From NCBI GenBank assembly GCA_001584585.1, contig LSYV01000005.1, positions 360,936 to 424,935 of the forward strand: a stretch of DNA of 64,000 bases. Reading direction: 5' to 3'. A program made the position numbers and the translations under genes. The DNA is from Gonium pectorale (Eukaryota > Chlorophyta > Chlorophyceae > Chlamydomonadales > Volvocaceae). Below are positions 10,645-21,627 of the stretch, piece after piece. The notes beneath the pieces are model-generated. The model made no database searches. It was not told the origin of the DNA and saw only the letters and a program-made list of their open reading frames with translations. Position 1 is the first letter of the stretch. Each line of letters starts with the position of its first letter.

Positions 10645-11856
10645 ATGGACGCCATGGACGTTGATCCGGACGATGACCCGGTCGTCCGAGAGCTGGATGT
10701 TTACGTGTGCAACGAGTTCGCCGGCTCCACCACTCAGTTAGGCATGTTGCAGCATCCATTGCGGCCTCCATGGCGCCCTTACGAATACAACAGGGTCAAA
10801 GCGATGCGGTACAAGCCGCAAGCCAAGCGCATTGAAGTAGACTTGCCGCTAGACACGGAATCGCGCAATTACAACGACGTCATAGAGGACGTCAAGAAAA
10901 TCAAGCAGGTCACGCTGCGCTCGACACTCGCGGAGGACCGCACCAACCTGGCGGTCGCCACCATCAAGGGCGGGAAGCTGCTTATCGCGCCGCTGGATTT
11001 CGCGGTGCAGATGCGGCCGTCCATGCACCACCTGAACGTCGCGTCCACGGGGAAGGAGGGCAAGGGCAACGCAGAGAGCGACGATGAGGAGGACGACGAA
11101 CCCAAGCTGCACGCCGTTGAGGTGCAGGTGCAGAAGCGCGAGACGGAGCGGCAGGCGCAGGCGCGCAAAAACTCCTATGCCTACATCGCCCAGAAGGAGG
11201 AGGAGGAGGCGTTTGTGAACCTGAGCGTGCACCTGGAGGACAGCGAGGCCGCGGCGCGTATCTGGGACAAGTTCATGTCGGCCAAGGAGGTGGACCACAC
11301 CGCCAACAAGCTTGGGCGCCGGGACTACCTTCGTGCCATCGTGCCGCCGCCGCCCGCGCCTCCTACCTTTGGCGGCGCGCACACCGACGGCACGCCCGCG
11401 GCCGCCGGCACAATTGGCGCCGCCAGCCAGCTTTCCGAGGCGGCGCGCGCCGCGCTGCCAGGCGCACTGCGCGTACTGTTCCAGGAGCACACCGTCTGCA
11501 GCATGGGCAACGTCCGGACGTGGCTCGACAGCAACCCGGCGGCTGCGGCCGCCAAGGAAGCGGCGCTCCTGCACGACAAGGAGCTGCACCAGGCCGTGAT
11601 GGCCGCGGGCAACGTGGTCAGCATGCACCGCGTGTACGTGGCCACCAAGACGGGCGACGAGAAGACGGACCCGCTGCGCAAGCTGGTGGTCGAGCTGCTG
11701 GAGGCCAAGGAGTCGTTCAAGCGCTCCGAGTTCAACGACCTGGCGCGGACCAACAACATGACCTTCACGGAGACGCAGTACAACAAGGTGGTCAAGGACG
11801 TCTGCGAGTCCAGGGGGAACACCTGGCACATCAAGAATGGGGCTTCGGGGCTGTGA
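10645..11856 (+). CDS. RPC5: DNA-directed RNA polymerase III subunit RPC5 (RPC37-like)
   Basis: One uninterrupted exon of 403 codons from the first ATG (MDAMDVDPDDDPVVRELDVY). The N-terminal DPVVRELDVYVCNE, the HPLRPPWRPYEY block and RIEVDLPLDTESRNYND match the RPC5/RPC37 (Sin_N) family. An acidic linker (SDDEEDDEPK) follows, then VQVQKRETERQAQARKNSYA and FVNLSVHLEDSEAA, also typical. The C-terminal third contains helical segments (ALPGALRVLFQEHTVCSMGN and LRKLVVELLEAKESFKRSEF) that resemble the winged-helix region of RPC5. The protein is a nuclear Pol III subunit that pairs with RPC4 and acts in initiation and termination at tRNA and 5S genes. It is longer than yeast Rpc37 (282 aa) and shorter than human POLR3E (708 aa). 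Confidence 0.9.
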   Translation: MDAMDVDPDDDPVVRELDVYVCNEFAGSTTQLGMLQHPLRPPWRPYEYNRVKAMRYKPQAKRIEVDLPLDTESRNYNDVIEDVKKIKQVTLRSTLAEDRTNLAVATIKGGKLLIAPLDFAVQMRPSMHHLNVASTGKEGKGNAESDDEEDDEPKLHAVEVQVQKRETERQAQARKNSYAYIAQKEEEEAFVNLSVHLEDSEAAARIWDKFMSAKEVDHTANKLGRRDYLRAIVPPPPAPPTFGGAHTDGTPAAAGTIGAASQLSEAARAALPGALRVLFQEHTVCSMGNVRTWLDSNPAAAAAKEAALLHDKELHQAVMAAGNVVSMHRVYVATKTGDEKTDPLRKLVVELLEAKESFKRSEFNDLARTNNMTFTETQYNKVVKDVCESRGNTWHIKNGASGL

Positions 11857-13259
11857 TGAGGCAAAGGGCGCGGGGGGCTGCATGGCCAGTGCGTTCGGAC
11901 CTTGGGCGCGGATCAGATATGTGGGTGGGATGAGGCGGGGAGGGCGCGGGCCCCGTGGATTCGAGTGCAGAAACGAAGCACACGTAGGAGCGCTGCGCCA
12001 TATGCAGTGCGTACATTTTCGTCTGGTCAGAGAGGGGTGACGGCAGCCGTACTGCTCTGCTGTGTTACGCAGTCGACATGGACTGTACTGTGTGGCATGA
12101 GCTATGGACTTCATTGGCGTAGGACGGCACGACCTGACACACACATGCTTCAGCCTATAGGTTAAGTTGGAACAGGGTCTGGCTGGGGTTGCCCTTAGAG
12201 GAGAGGAGCGCTCTCCCGGGCCCACTTCAGGGGCATTGCTTTGTCCGTTCAGTAGTACCGCGGGTGCATGCCTGGCTGCTTGTCGGCGTTCTGTCGGAGG
12301 ATTGGTGGCGCGTGTAGGTGCGGGACTTGGGTGGGCGGTGGAAGAGGCATGCTACGCCAAGTCCCATTGGTGCCCCTGAAGTGACGGGGTTGCACGTGCG
12401 CGGCTTGCTGGCTGGCCCCCAGTCGTTGGGCTCCTAGCCCTTGGCGGATGGAGGCCCTGTCCACGAGTGGAGCTGCAGATACAGATGACAGGCTCCCCAG
12501 GTAGCTACCTTGGGCGCGGGTCGTCACTTCGATGTTGACCGCGTGCTTGTCACTTGGTACGGATATGCCGAACGCGGTGGATAACGTTCAATCGGTTTGC
12601 GTGGTGAAATGTGGTTGGTCGCAACTGGCGACGCATGTGCGGTCGGGCTCGTGTGAAGCAGGTATGGTAGTGTGAAGCAGCCGTCCGGAGGCACAAAGCG
12701 TTTGATGCTGGGGGGGGTGCTTGTGCAATCACATGCCTTTATCACTGGCAAAGCCCGGCTTTGGCAGCCCTTAGCCCATTGCGTTTGTTGTGCGCGTGGG
12801 CTAGAAGCTGGCTGCCGCATCGGTGCGTGTCACCCGAGCCATGGATATGGGTATCACCCTGCGTTACACTTTATCAACTGAGTTGGAAGGCGTGAAGCCG
12901 GGCAATTGCCAACTGTTCCCGCGTAAACGCACACGCTCACTTTTAAACGAGGGTTCAAGGTGCGACTGTGCGTCCAACAATGCAACACAGTCCTCAATCC
13001 TCGTGGGGTGCGCTGCATGCACGACACGCGAAGCAACCGACCCATGGTTCTCTCCTGCCACTCAAAGAAACAAACACACAACCGCGGAAAAGCGCGAATG
13101 ATACCTGCCCGCAGCTCATGCGACGGCGCTTCAACTGCCAAGTGGGATTCGGTTGGCAGGTCGGACGGGCCTCAGCACCAGCTCAGCACTTGCGCTCTTG
13201 CAGCGCTTGGGCAGGCCGTGACCCCTGGGCGATCGCACCACTCGATTCACTCCCGGCGC
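11857..13259. other. Convergent gene-free region
   Basis: This is about 1.4 kb between the 3' ends of RPC5 (plus) and the SOUL gene (minus). The base composition is more AT-rich and mixed than in exons, and no convincing coding frame or RNA gene is seen. A minus-strand TGTAA at 12868-12864 may serve the SOUL gene. Confidence 0.4.
12864..12868 (-). promoter_or_regulatory. Putative UGUAA poly(A) signal of the SOUL gene
   Basis: TTACA on the plus strand reads TGTAA on the minus strand, about 390 bases after the SOUL stop. Confidence 0.3.
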
Positions 13260-15929
13260 CTAGTTCCCGGCTCCCTGCAAGGGCGCCAACACGCACGCGT
13301 GTCAGTAAGAGCGGTCCAGCAGGTTTGCAGGGCGCAGCAGCTGCCCCCGGCATCAGCGCACAAAAAAAGAGAAACCTGCACAGAAAGAGGGAGCCTGCCT
13401 CTACGGCCATACACGCCCAAAGGCGCGACGCGGGGGCGGCTGCGGGCCTGCCGCCCCCCTCCCCCCCAAAACCGGCCTACCAGCAACACCCTGCTGTGGG
13501 GCACAACCCTCGTATCCTGGAAGCGCGACCGGCACGGCCCAGCCCCACCCAGGGCGCAGCTCACCTGGGAGAACCTCCCGCTGCGCTTGCCAGACTCCAC
13601 CTTGCCGTCGCCGGTGGCACGCGCCCACGCCTCCTCGAAGGCGCGCTTGATGCCCTCCGCCGCCTCCTGCGCCGCGGCACGGCCTTTTGCGACCGCCTCA
13701 GCCGCCTGGCCGCTAGCGCTGGCGGAGGCACTGGCCGAGGCGCTGCCGCTGCCGGTGGCCTTGGCGCTGGCACGGGCCCTCTTGGCATCCTTGGAGACGG
13801 AGGCGGAGGTGGACGTGGAGGGCGCGGGCTGCTTGGCCCATAGCCAGATCTCGTTGTGGCGGGCCACCAGGCGGGCGGGCTGGTCGTAAAGAGCCAGGCC
13901 AATGAACTCGGTGTGGACGTCGATGCCGTCGCCCGTCAGGTTGGTGATGAAGTCAAAGCCCTACGGCAAGGGGAGTACGTGGAGAACGACAACGATGAAA
14001 CGAATGTGTTGAAAAAGGGGCGTGAGGGGCAGGCATGTAGTTTGCACGGCACAAGCTCGCTGGGGTGGTGGGCGGATAGGGCTCCCTGCGCGCTGCCCGT
14101 GCGCCGCGCCATGGCTCCCGCCACAGGCAGGGCCCACTGTGACGAATGCGACGCAAGCGAGCTGGAGTCCCGTGTTGACCGGTGAACATGACTGCAGTAC
14201 GAGTAGCTAGGAACATCAGAATGCACAGAAAGTGCCAAGGAGGGATCAGGGCGCCTCCCAAGCGCCAGCACACACACCTTCACGGGCCACCCATACAGGG
14301 CAGAGCGCAAAACACCCCAGCGACAGCCCGGTGACCGCTGCATACGTAGCGCCGAAATCCGCTCACCCGCTGCACCACCACATCCTCGGTCGCGAAGCCG
14401 CCGAAGGACAGCACCCACACGTCCTGCTCCTCCACGCGCAGCAGGCCCACGTCCTGGGCCGTGGGCGCCGGAGGCGCGTCCTGCAGGGAGGTCAAGACGT
14501 CAGGGCGACAGAGTGGCAGGTCGTTGACTCGCCGCCAGCAGCACTTGCGCCGGGCGCACTGCCGTCGCGAAACAGCGCATTGCACACGCGAAGGCGGCCC
14601 CTTCGCGGTCGCGCACGCTTGCAGCAACATGGGCTGCGAGCGGCTTTAGGTGTGGGCACTCTTCTACGTTATACCGCGGCGTGACAGCCGCATCCCACGG
14701 TGCACTGCACGCCACACGCCGCACAGCAAACGCAGCCGGCGGCACCCCCGCGCTCATGCTGTCATGCTGTCATGCATCACCTGACCTGCAGCTCGTGCGG
14801 CACGAAGTACTCGATGGTGTAGGTAGACTGCAGCGTGCGCGCCTTGGCGTCCGCCACGTACAGCAGCGTGAAGGAGGGGTTGGTCTGCTCCATCCGGGTG
14901 CCGTTCACGTTGTCACCCGACACGTACTTTTGCAGCCGCTGCGGAGCGGGACGCGGGAGGCCCGAGTCGGTGGGGGATGCTAGTATCCAGGGGTGCACGG
15001 CCGAAGTTGTGACCGTGTTTTCTCAGACAAGAGCCCGGCTCCCGGCTTTGGGGGTGTTCACGCAACCCACCCGGGACGAACCGGACTCGGGGGACCTTCA
15101 GGACCCAGCACCCGTGGCTTGCTGTCCAGACACGCGAGACCAGAACGCGTGCGCACCTTGTAGCCCTCGTCGTATGCGTCGCCCCACTTGGCGTTGCTGA
15201 CGTTGGTGGTGATCCAGTGGGCTGCGGTGGGTGTTGGGAGTTGGGCGGCGTTGAACGGAGTCATGAGCATACCGGTAAACGACATTGCTGCATGATGCGG
15301 TGTTGAATTAGACACCGGGCCTGCAAGAGGCAGCCATCTGTCCAGCGCGTCTGGGGGCGTGCAGAAGGTCGGTCGCCAATGCACGCAGGTGCTCGGCAAG
15401 AAATGGGTTTCATGCCAACCTGGGTCGGCACGCACAACCAGCGCGCCAGCGCCGGCTGCCACGGCAGAACCGCAGGGGCGCTGCACAGGCAGCTTCCCAC
15501 TGATTCTCACCCGGTTTGTAGCGCCGCAGCTCCACGTCATCACGGGTTTGGATAATCGTGAATTCGGGGCAGTCCTTGTTGCGGCAGAAGCTGGGCGGAT
15601 TCCAGGACAGCCCGCCGGCCTTGCCCTCACGCGCTCCGCTGGCCTGTGACGCGGGGTGGGGGATTTCATAAACTCTTGCGGCGCCAACCAGACATTACAG
15701 ATTATTTGCACAGGTCCTATACGCATGCGATAGGCAAACGCAATGCGACTGAGAGGCAAACAGACCCGTGGGTCTCTCTCTCGGGTTCCAGCCACTCCGG
15801 CCCGCACGCCCATCCCTATTGCGACCCTCTCACCTCCGTTCCGGCACGATCGATGCGGCCGGCCAAGCAGGGGCCTGCGGCTACCACGGCTATCAGCGCA
15901 GCTGCTGCGATGATCGCAGCGCGCTTCAT
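13260..15929 (-). CDS. Secreted SOUL family haem-binding protein
   Basis: Minus-strand exons: 15929-15834, 15643-15511, 15221-15157, 14938-14786, 14480-14367, 13960-13565 and a weak last exon 13274-13260, about 323 residues. The leader MKRAAIIAAAALIAVVAA ends in a signal-peptide-like CLAG site. The SOUL/HBP core follows: CPEFTIIQTRDDVELRRYKP, HWITTNVSNAKWGDAYDEGY, QSTYTIEYFVPHELQ, VWVLSFGGFATEDVVVQ and the family signature region ARHNEIWLWAKQ. SOUL proteins bind haem or other tetrapyrroles. The signal peptide suggests the secretory pathway or cell exterior rather than the plastid. After the domain comes an unusual Ala/Ser-rich tail of about 80 residues. If the last intron is not removed, the frame stops at 13247 instead. 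A divergent spacer separates it from the first CmcI copy. Confidence 0.85.
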
Positions 15930-16669
15930 CCTGTTTATCGGCTTTTAGAAGTGTTCAGGGTATGCAGAAGGGCGGCTTTGTAACAGCGCGTGGTTGCGCG
16001 TGCTTGTGTGAAAGCGCCGGCGACTTCGAGGCCCGTAGAGAGCGTGCACGACCTGCACGAGGCGCGTCATCCAAGGTTCTTATTCAGAACGCCTTTGCAA
16101 ATCACCCAAAGGACCATCCCAGTGAACATGAACGGCTGTCTTGTACTTCATACCGGTTGCTCTCTGCTCTTCGCTCCTCGGCGCGGGGAAAATCGTCCGC
16201 AACAGCCTGCCACAGGGCAGGGAAGCCTCTGGAAGCTCGTTGCGTGCATGCGGTGCCGCATGATATGCATATCGGATATCCGGCGCATGGCAGAGCTCGA
16301 AGCCCGGCGTAGCCCACTAGCCCTTACGAGCATGTTGCAAGCGGTTGACTATAACAGACCGCTCGCGCATTTCAGACTACAGTATTATAAGCCAAGCCTT
16401 AAGTCTTGTAGAGAAGGCCTAAGCAGTCCACAACTCCTACTGCAAGGGATACGAACGCGCGACCCGCTTTGTTTGGTAGTGCCACTATGCTCCATATGTA
16501 TGTATAGCTACGTCGCAAAGGCCAATTACTAGGAAGAAGAAGCGAGAAAAATCGCCTGTTTTGACTCTGACCCGAACTTCAGAACGGGAACTTTGGCGCG
16601 ACCGACCTGCGGAAGCTAGATGTCCTTAATCCTCTAATATCCCAAACGCGCTGACTTGACTGATCGGCT
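15930..16669. promoter_or_regulatory. Divergent spacer between SOUL and CmcI copy 1
   Basis: No coding segment is seen. A TATA-like ATTATAAG lies near 16383-16390, about 280 bases before the CmcI copy 1 ATG. The rest is mixed-composition sequence that should hold both promoters. Confidence 0.35.
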
Positions 16670-19600
16670 ATGCCACGACCGTGCCTTCCCCTTGCCGCAA
16701 TCGGAGCGCTACTGCTCGGGCTATTGGCCCGATCAGTAAAGAACGGTGGAGTAGACGCTCAGCCAGCTGGCAGCCAGCAGCAGAGAGTGCGCGGGGCCTT
16801 GGGGGCTGGGCGGGGGCGAGGAGGGGAATGGCGTCCTTTCAACTGCAGTCGCCACGCACGGGATATTGCCTTTGGGCCGACCATCTTGTGCATCCTCCCG
16901 GGGATGCCCCTTTGGACTCAACCATGATTCCTGCGCGTCTTCTGTGGACCCGTCCCTTCCACCCTGTCTCAGAACTGGCCGCCTGGCTCTGCGAACCACA
17001 CCGCACCACACGGCATGTTCAGACGAGGTCCCACAACCATGTAGGCAGCACTCTGGCTTTGACCCAGCGACTGACCAACCATCGGAGGTCGTTGGTTCCC
17101 CTCTGGCTGCAGACAAGGCGCCTGCCGGACGCGGCGGTGCCCATCAACCTGTACGAGTTGATCGGCCCGGACTCGTACGCGCGCGGATTCATATGGCAGG
17201 TCTGTGTCCATGCATAACACACGTGACGCGGTGCCTCCCGGAAACGGGCGGGCGGCAGCAGGAAGAATGGGTCAGCCGCACTGGCGGACAGACACGTTGC
17301 CGTGCATTGGGCTACCACAACTGGGGCGATCCGCTGCGTAGGCGTGCGCCCACAGACGTGTGCAGGCTGACGGCCGGCAGCTCTGTCACGCCCGCACCTC
17401 CATCCGCGCGCCCGCAGCCCATGGAGTGCTACGCGCCCCTGAGCCAGCGAATGGACGACCCCACAGAGGAGAAGCTGGCCAAGCTGGAGGAGATGATGCT
17501 CGAGGTGGGCTCGGGTGGGGTCATAGGCCGGCGGGTGCGCCATCGCAACGCCAGCTGGATTCTGGGGACAGCTGCACCTGCGTTGCCGTGCCACGCGCGG
17601 GGCGGGTACGTGCTTTCTGGTGTAGGCAGGTGCGTACCATTACCCATGACACTGGACTCAGAGGCAGGAAGGGGCAACTGCACCCTCAGTGGCATCGCAT
17701 CGCATCGGCGCGTGCGCGCACACTTTTCATACGTATGACCTTTGGTGGGCTAGGGCAGTGTGCGGCCCGCGGCACCGAGCCAGGCGGTCGCTGCGTTGCT
17801 CGCCAGGCATACGGATTCAGGGTGTACCTGTGGTTTCGTGTACAGCGGGCTGGTAGGGCCGCTGGGGGCTTTGAATTACCGGTCCTGATTAGATGAGATG
17901 TCTATAGAGGCCGCGCTCCTGACTTTCAACCTGCGTCCGAAGGAGGACCGGGAAACGCATAACCTCCGTCACCGCGCCACCTGACAGGACCTGCGGCAAG
18001 CGATGAGTGAGGCGACTGGCGCGCCTATAGAGGTGCGCGGTGGCTAAGTATTGTGCATCATCGTTGCGTGCTTATCTCATAAGAACTGGGAGTAACATGG
18101 CGTGACGGTGTTGGTCCTGGTGTTCCGCCACGGAAGGCCTGTCTCCGCATCCGGGGCACCGCTCACCCCAGCAGCAGCTCCTGCTGCTGCTGCTGCTGTT
18201 CCTGTCGGTACTCAATCCCAAGCCGCAGTGCCGACTTCCGTGTCTTGACTCCGCAGCCAGCGTCTCGTCAATCTGCATGCGCGCACCCCACCTCTGCGCG
18301 CCCTGCCGCTGCTCCCCTCCCGCTCCCTCCCGCTCCGCAGAACTTCAACCGCAGCTCCAGCATCGTGGCCTTCTTTGTGCCCGGCCTGGATTACGACGCG
18401 CTGGAGCGCGGCGACCGGAAGTACCGGCACCAGGTTCTGCGGCGGCCCTCGGCCGACCCGCGCTACTGGCGCTGGCTGCGGCTCATGAGCAACGCGGTTC
18501 TGCGGTACACGGGCGCACGGCCCGACCCCGTCACCAAAGAGTACCTTATGGGATGCCCCAACCCGGCCGTGTCAGGTGAGGGAGCAGCCTGTGCAGTGGT
18601 GAGGGGCGCCGTGTCGACATGCGGTGGCTTGGGCCTCCTTTCCCGGGCTGACTGGGCCTTTCGGCGGACGCAAGGGTCCGCAAGCTCTCGCCTGAGGACA
18701 TTGCTCTGGCTCCGGTGTTGGTACCAGTGCCCGTATGAGTCTGCATGTCCCGAGCTCTGCCAGTGCCGCAGCGGCATCGGCGCGCGTCCGGTCCCTATTG
18801 GCTTCCCAAGCTCGGCTAGCGTGGAGATGCTGACCCACGGATCTTCTCGTTGGTGTGGTTGTGCCTGCCCTCTCTTTGCCATGCCCTCTCTTTCCGCACC
18901 CACGCAGCCCTCGTTGGCAAGGTGACACAGCTGAAGGGCGTGGACTGCACCAACGCCTCGTCAATCGTTGACCACATGGGATTCTTCAACGACGCCAGCC
19001 TCAAGTTGGACACAATCATCAAACGCGTCATCCGGGACCCGGGGTGGTGCAGCGTACGGCCAATGTACGAGCCGTACGGGCTGTGGCTCAAGCGGGTAAG
19101 ATCTTGGGAGACCCTCACTAGGAAACGCGCGGCGGCATGGAGGACAGCGCGTCGGCTTGACATGCCTGATGTGTTCAGAGGCTGTCAACAGCACCCAACG
19201 GATGTAGGGTTACGGTGGAACGACTCCTGTTGCAGGAGCGCATGATGAGCCGGCGGCCCGGCGACCAGCGCTTCCGCTTCGACAACCGCCACAAGGACCG
19301 TGTGGTGTTCCTGTTTGACATCCTGTACGAGTCGGAGTACGCCTTCAAGAAGCAGCACTGGCTGGGGGCCGCTGTGCAGCAGGTGGGGGCGCGGAGAGGG
19401 CTTTCATGACCAGGAGATGATGCGGGAGGTTACAGCTTGCGGGGAGAGCTTGGAGGGAAGATGGGACGTTCCATGGGCCGCTTCATGCCACGTGATCGCT
19501 GACGGTTTGCACGAAGTAGCGGGGGGCTCAGTGCAGCATCGCCGCGCTGCATGTGCGCTCATGCTCCTGCCCCTCCTCGCCCCTCCCTCTCCCACCCCGC

Positions 19601-20976
19601 CGCAGAACCCGTTCGACATGTACGCCATCATGGACATCATACACAACGTGCAGCCGGACCTGGTGGTGGAGACGGGTGCGGGGGGGGGCGGGCGGGCGGG
19701 CAGGGGGCGGTGACAGAATGTATACACCGGTTGTGCAACTGCTTGAAACACACTGTTCGCATCTCTAAACACGCACCGGCTCGGGTGTACAGCCCTTCCC
19801 CTGCCTCCCTGCCCCATCGCTGGCCGCCCTGCCCCATCGTTCCCTCTCCTATCCTCCAGATTATCGTTATTCATGCCCTTAGCCCTTGAAAGCCCATCCC
19901 CCCGTCCTCCGGTCGCAGGCACGGCCAACGGCGGCAGTGCGCTCATGTGGGCAAGCATGATGGAGCTGACGCGGCCAGGCAGCGGAAGGGTCGTCACCGT
20001 CGACGTCAACGAACCCAAGTTCGCAGAGAACTGGGGAGGGAAAAGCGCCAAGGACCCCACCAACCACACCCTGTGGTCCAAGTACGTCACTTTCATCAAG
20101 GTAAGCCGTGTCCACTTGAGATCGGTTGCGGTGTATCGAAGCTCGCGGGCATGTCTGGTCACCGCCACAGTTATCGTGATGTTTCTCGTCCCTGCGTCCC
20201 GCTCCTGCCTCCAATGCCCCACCCTTGCTAACGACCACGTCCGCCTCGCGGCGCACTCCTGCCCCTCCGCCCGCCTGGCTCGCCCGCCCGGCCGCCGCAG
20301 GGCTCCACCCTGGACGGCAAGGTGCTGGAGACGGTCCGCTCCGCTGCGTCGGCCGCCAAGTCGGTGGTGGTGCTGCTTGACAGTGACCACACGGAGCACC
20401 ACGTGGAGGTGGGGCCGGGAGGTGGGAGGAGGGCGTGGTAAGGGGGCAAGAGGCCTTGTCGGAACGAAGTCCCTAGCGGCGCATGCTGGTGCTCCTGGCG
20501 GCCTCGATGTCCCAAGCTGCTGGCCCCTTTGCGCATGTGGTCCAGGACAAGGTTCGGACCTGGAAACGGCGCAATATACGCTCAGCGATGCATGTGACCA
20601 CCTCTGTGCCCTCGTCCCGTCTCCCGCCCTCCTGCAGCTCGAGGCCAAGGCGTACTGCCCGCTGGTGAGCGAGGGCAGCTACTGCATCGTGCAGGACACC
20701 AAGCTCAGCAGGTTCAGCGCAGTGGGAGGGCCCGCTCCCGGTATCAAGCGGTTCCTTGAGTCTACAAAAGACTTCGTGATCGACCGGGACCGTGAGCCGT
20801 TCTACACTCAGCACGTGGGCGGATACCTGAAGCGCGTGGCGCCAGGCGCCGGCGGTGCAGCTGCCGGGGCGGCCTCTCGGGTGGCTCGGCAGCTGCTGTC
20901 GGAGGGTGAAGTCGAGCAGCGGCCCAGCCGTTTGCGATATCGCAGCCGGAGGCTGCGCAGGCGGGGCGGTCGGTAA
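16670..20976 (+). CDS. CmcI / rhamnosyl O-methyltransferase family protein, tandem copy 1
   Basis: Eleven exons: 16670-16786, 17113-17199, 17418-17504, 17988-18032, 18341-18575, 18908-19095, 19236-19382, 19606-19675, 19919-20100, 20301-20408 and 20638-20976, giving 534 residues. The N-terminus (CLPLAAIGALLLGLLAR) is a signal peptide or anchor. Residues about 40-300 form a module I cannot assign, with conserved Cys in PMECYAPL, KGVDCTNASS and RDPGWCSV. The CmcI domain is C-terminal (about 303-515). It contains PDLVVETGTANGGSALMWAS (SAM-site glycine loop), VVVLLDSDHTEHHVE (the family DSxHTxxHV motif, linked to metal binding) and CPLVSEGSYCIVQDTKLSRF. The family includes cephalosporin 7-hydroxylase/methyltransferase CmcI and mycobacterial rhamnosyl O-methyltransferases. 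A secreted or Golgi sugar O-methyltransferase is the likeliest role, by inference. The tail is strongly Arg-rich (RLRYRSRRLRRRGGR). Confidence 0.85.
18181..18198 (+). repeat. (CTG)6 microsatellite in CmcI copy 1 intron 4
   Basis: Six CTG units follow an AGCAGCAG stretch at 18170-18177, so the two arms could pair as a small hairpin. Confidence 0.7.
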
Positions 20977-21150
20977 CGCAACGACAACGTCGGATGTGGC
21001 GTCGCGGACGAGCATGGTACATGTGTGCATGATTGGGAGTGGCCGATGGGAATGCTCACAACTAGCTGCGGCTGCCAAATGACGTTTTGGGCTCCTAAGA
21101 TGCGTGCGGCTTGTGTAGGCCCAGGGTTGCATGGCCGACTCAGGGGAGGC

Positions 21151-21171
21151 CCCCCTGGGGCAACCAGGGGG
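21151..21171 (+). repeat. Short perfect inverted repeat
   Basis: CCCCCTGG and CCAGGGGG are separated by GGCAA and followed by TTTT. It resembles a bacterial terminator, but in this eukaryotic 3' flank no function can be claimed. Confidence 0.5.
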
Positions 21172-21488
21172 TTTTCCCCTCGGATTGCATGGCCGCCCGA
21201 GTGACCCCGCTGTGGTCCAGACTTGGTCAGGAGACAGGTCACGCGGAGCTGCTCGCGTGCAAGTGACGTTGGACGGCATGGCACTGGAATGGGGACTTGG
21301 AGAGTAGGGGCTGGTGGCATGTGCAGGTGGCGGCGCCCGGGAAGGCAGTGATGAGGGTCTGTAGTCTGGATGGGGCAGGACTGCGCCCTGGAACTCGTGC
21401 GTCCGGGCTAGGCGTGCACTGGCACGAAAACACACAGCGTACGGCACGCAAGCTTTGACTATGATGATCAATTATGATGCCCTTATCT

Positions 21489-21493
21489 TGTAA
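21489..21493 (+). promoter_or_regulatory. Putative UGUAA poly(A) signal of CmcI copy 1
   Basis: TGTAA lies about 510 bases after the copy 1 stop; a second TGTAA lies at 21593-21597. Confidence 0.3.
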
Positions 21494-21627
21494 GGTCAAC
21501 TACGACGCACCGCGTACCGATACCCCGATTCCCGCGTCTTCTGCAATTCCAAAGGCTCGACGTCCTCCCATCACAAATGTGCTCATCGGTATTGTAATGC
21601 TGCAAGTGCGTCAGAACTTAGTTCAAG

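Larger units (their letters stand above)
20977..21627. other. Spacer between CmcI copies 1 and 2
   Basis: No gene is seen. It contains a GC-rich hairpin at 21151-21171 and UGUAA motifs at 21489-21493 and 21593-21597. It should hold the copy 1 3' UTR and the copy 2 promoter. Confidence 0.4.

Noticed and set aside
10849..12225. 458-codon minus-strand open frame
   Set aside because: It is antisense to RPC5; its His/Leu/Val/Arg-rich sequence is the mirror of the acidic RPC5 coding strand.
16420..16500. Possible tRNA on the minus strand (CGCGTTCGTATCCC resembles a T-loop)
   Set aside because: No matching acceptor stem, D arm or anticodon stem could be built around it.
19404..20648. 414-codon minus-strand open frame
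   Set aside because: It runs antisense across exons and introns of CmcI copy 1, whose exon phases and motifs are clear.
21151..21175. Hairpin followed by T-run resembling a rho-independent terminator
   Set aside because: The window is eukaryotic nuclear DNA, so a bacterial terminator makes no sense here; kept only as an inverted repeat.
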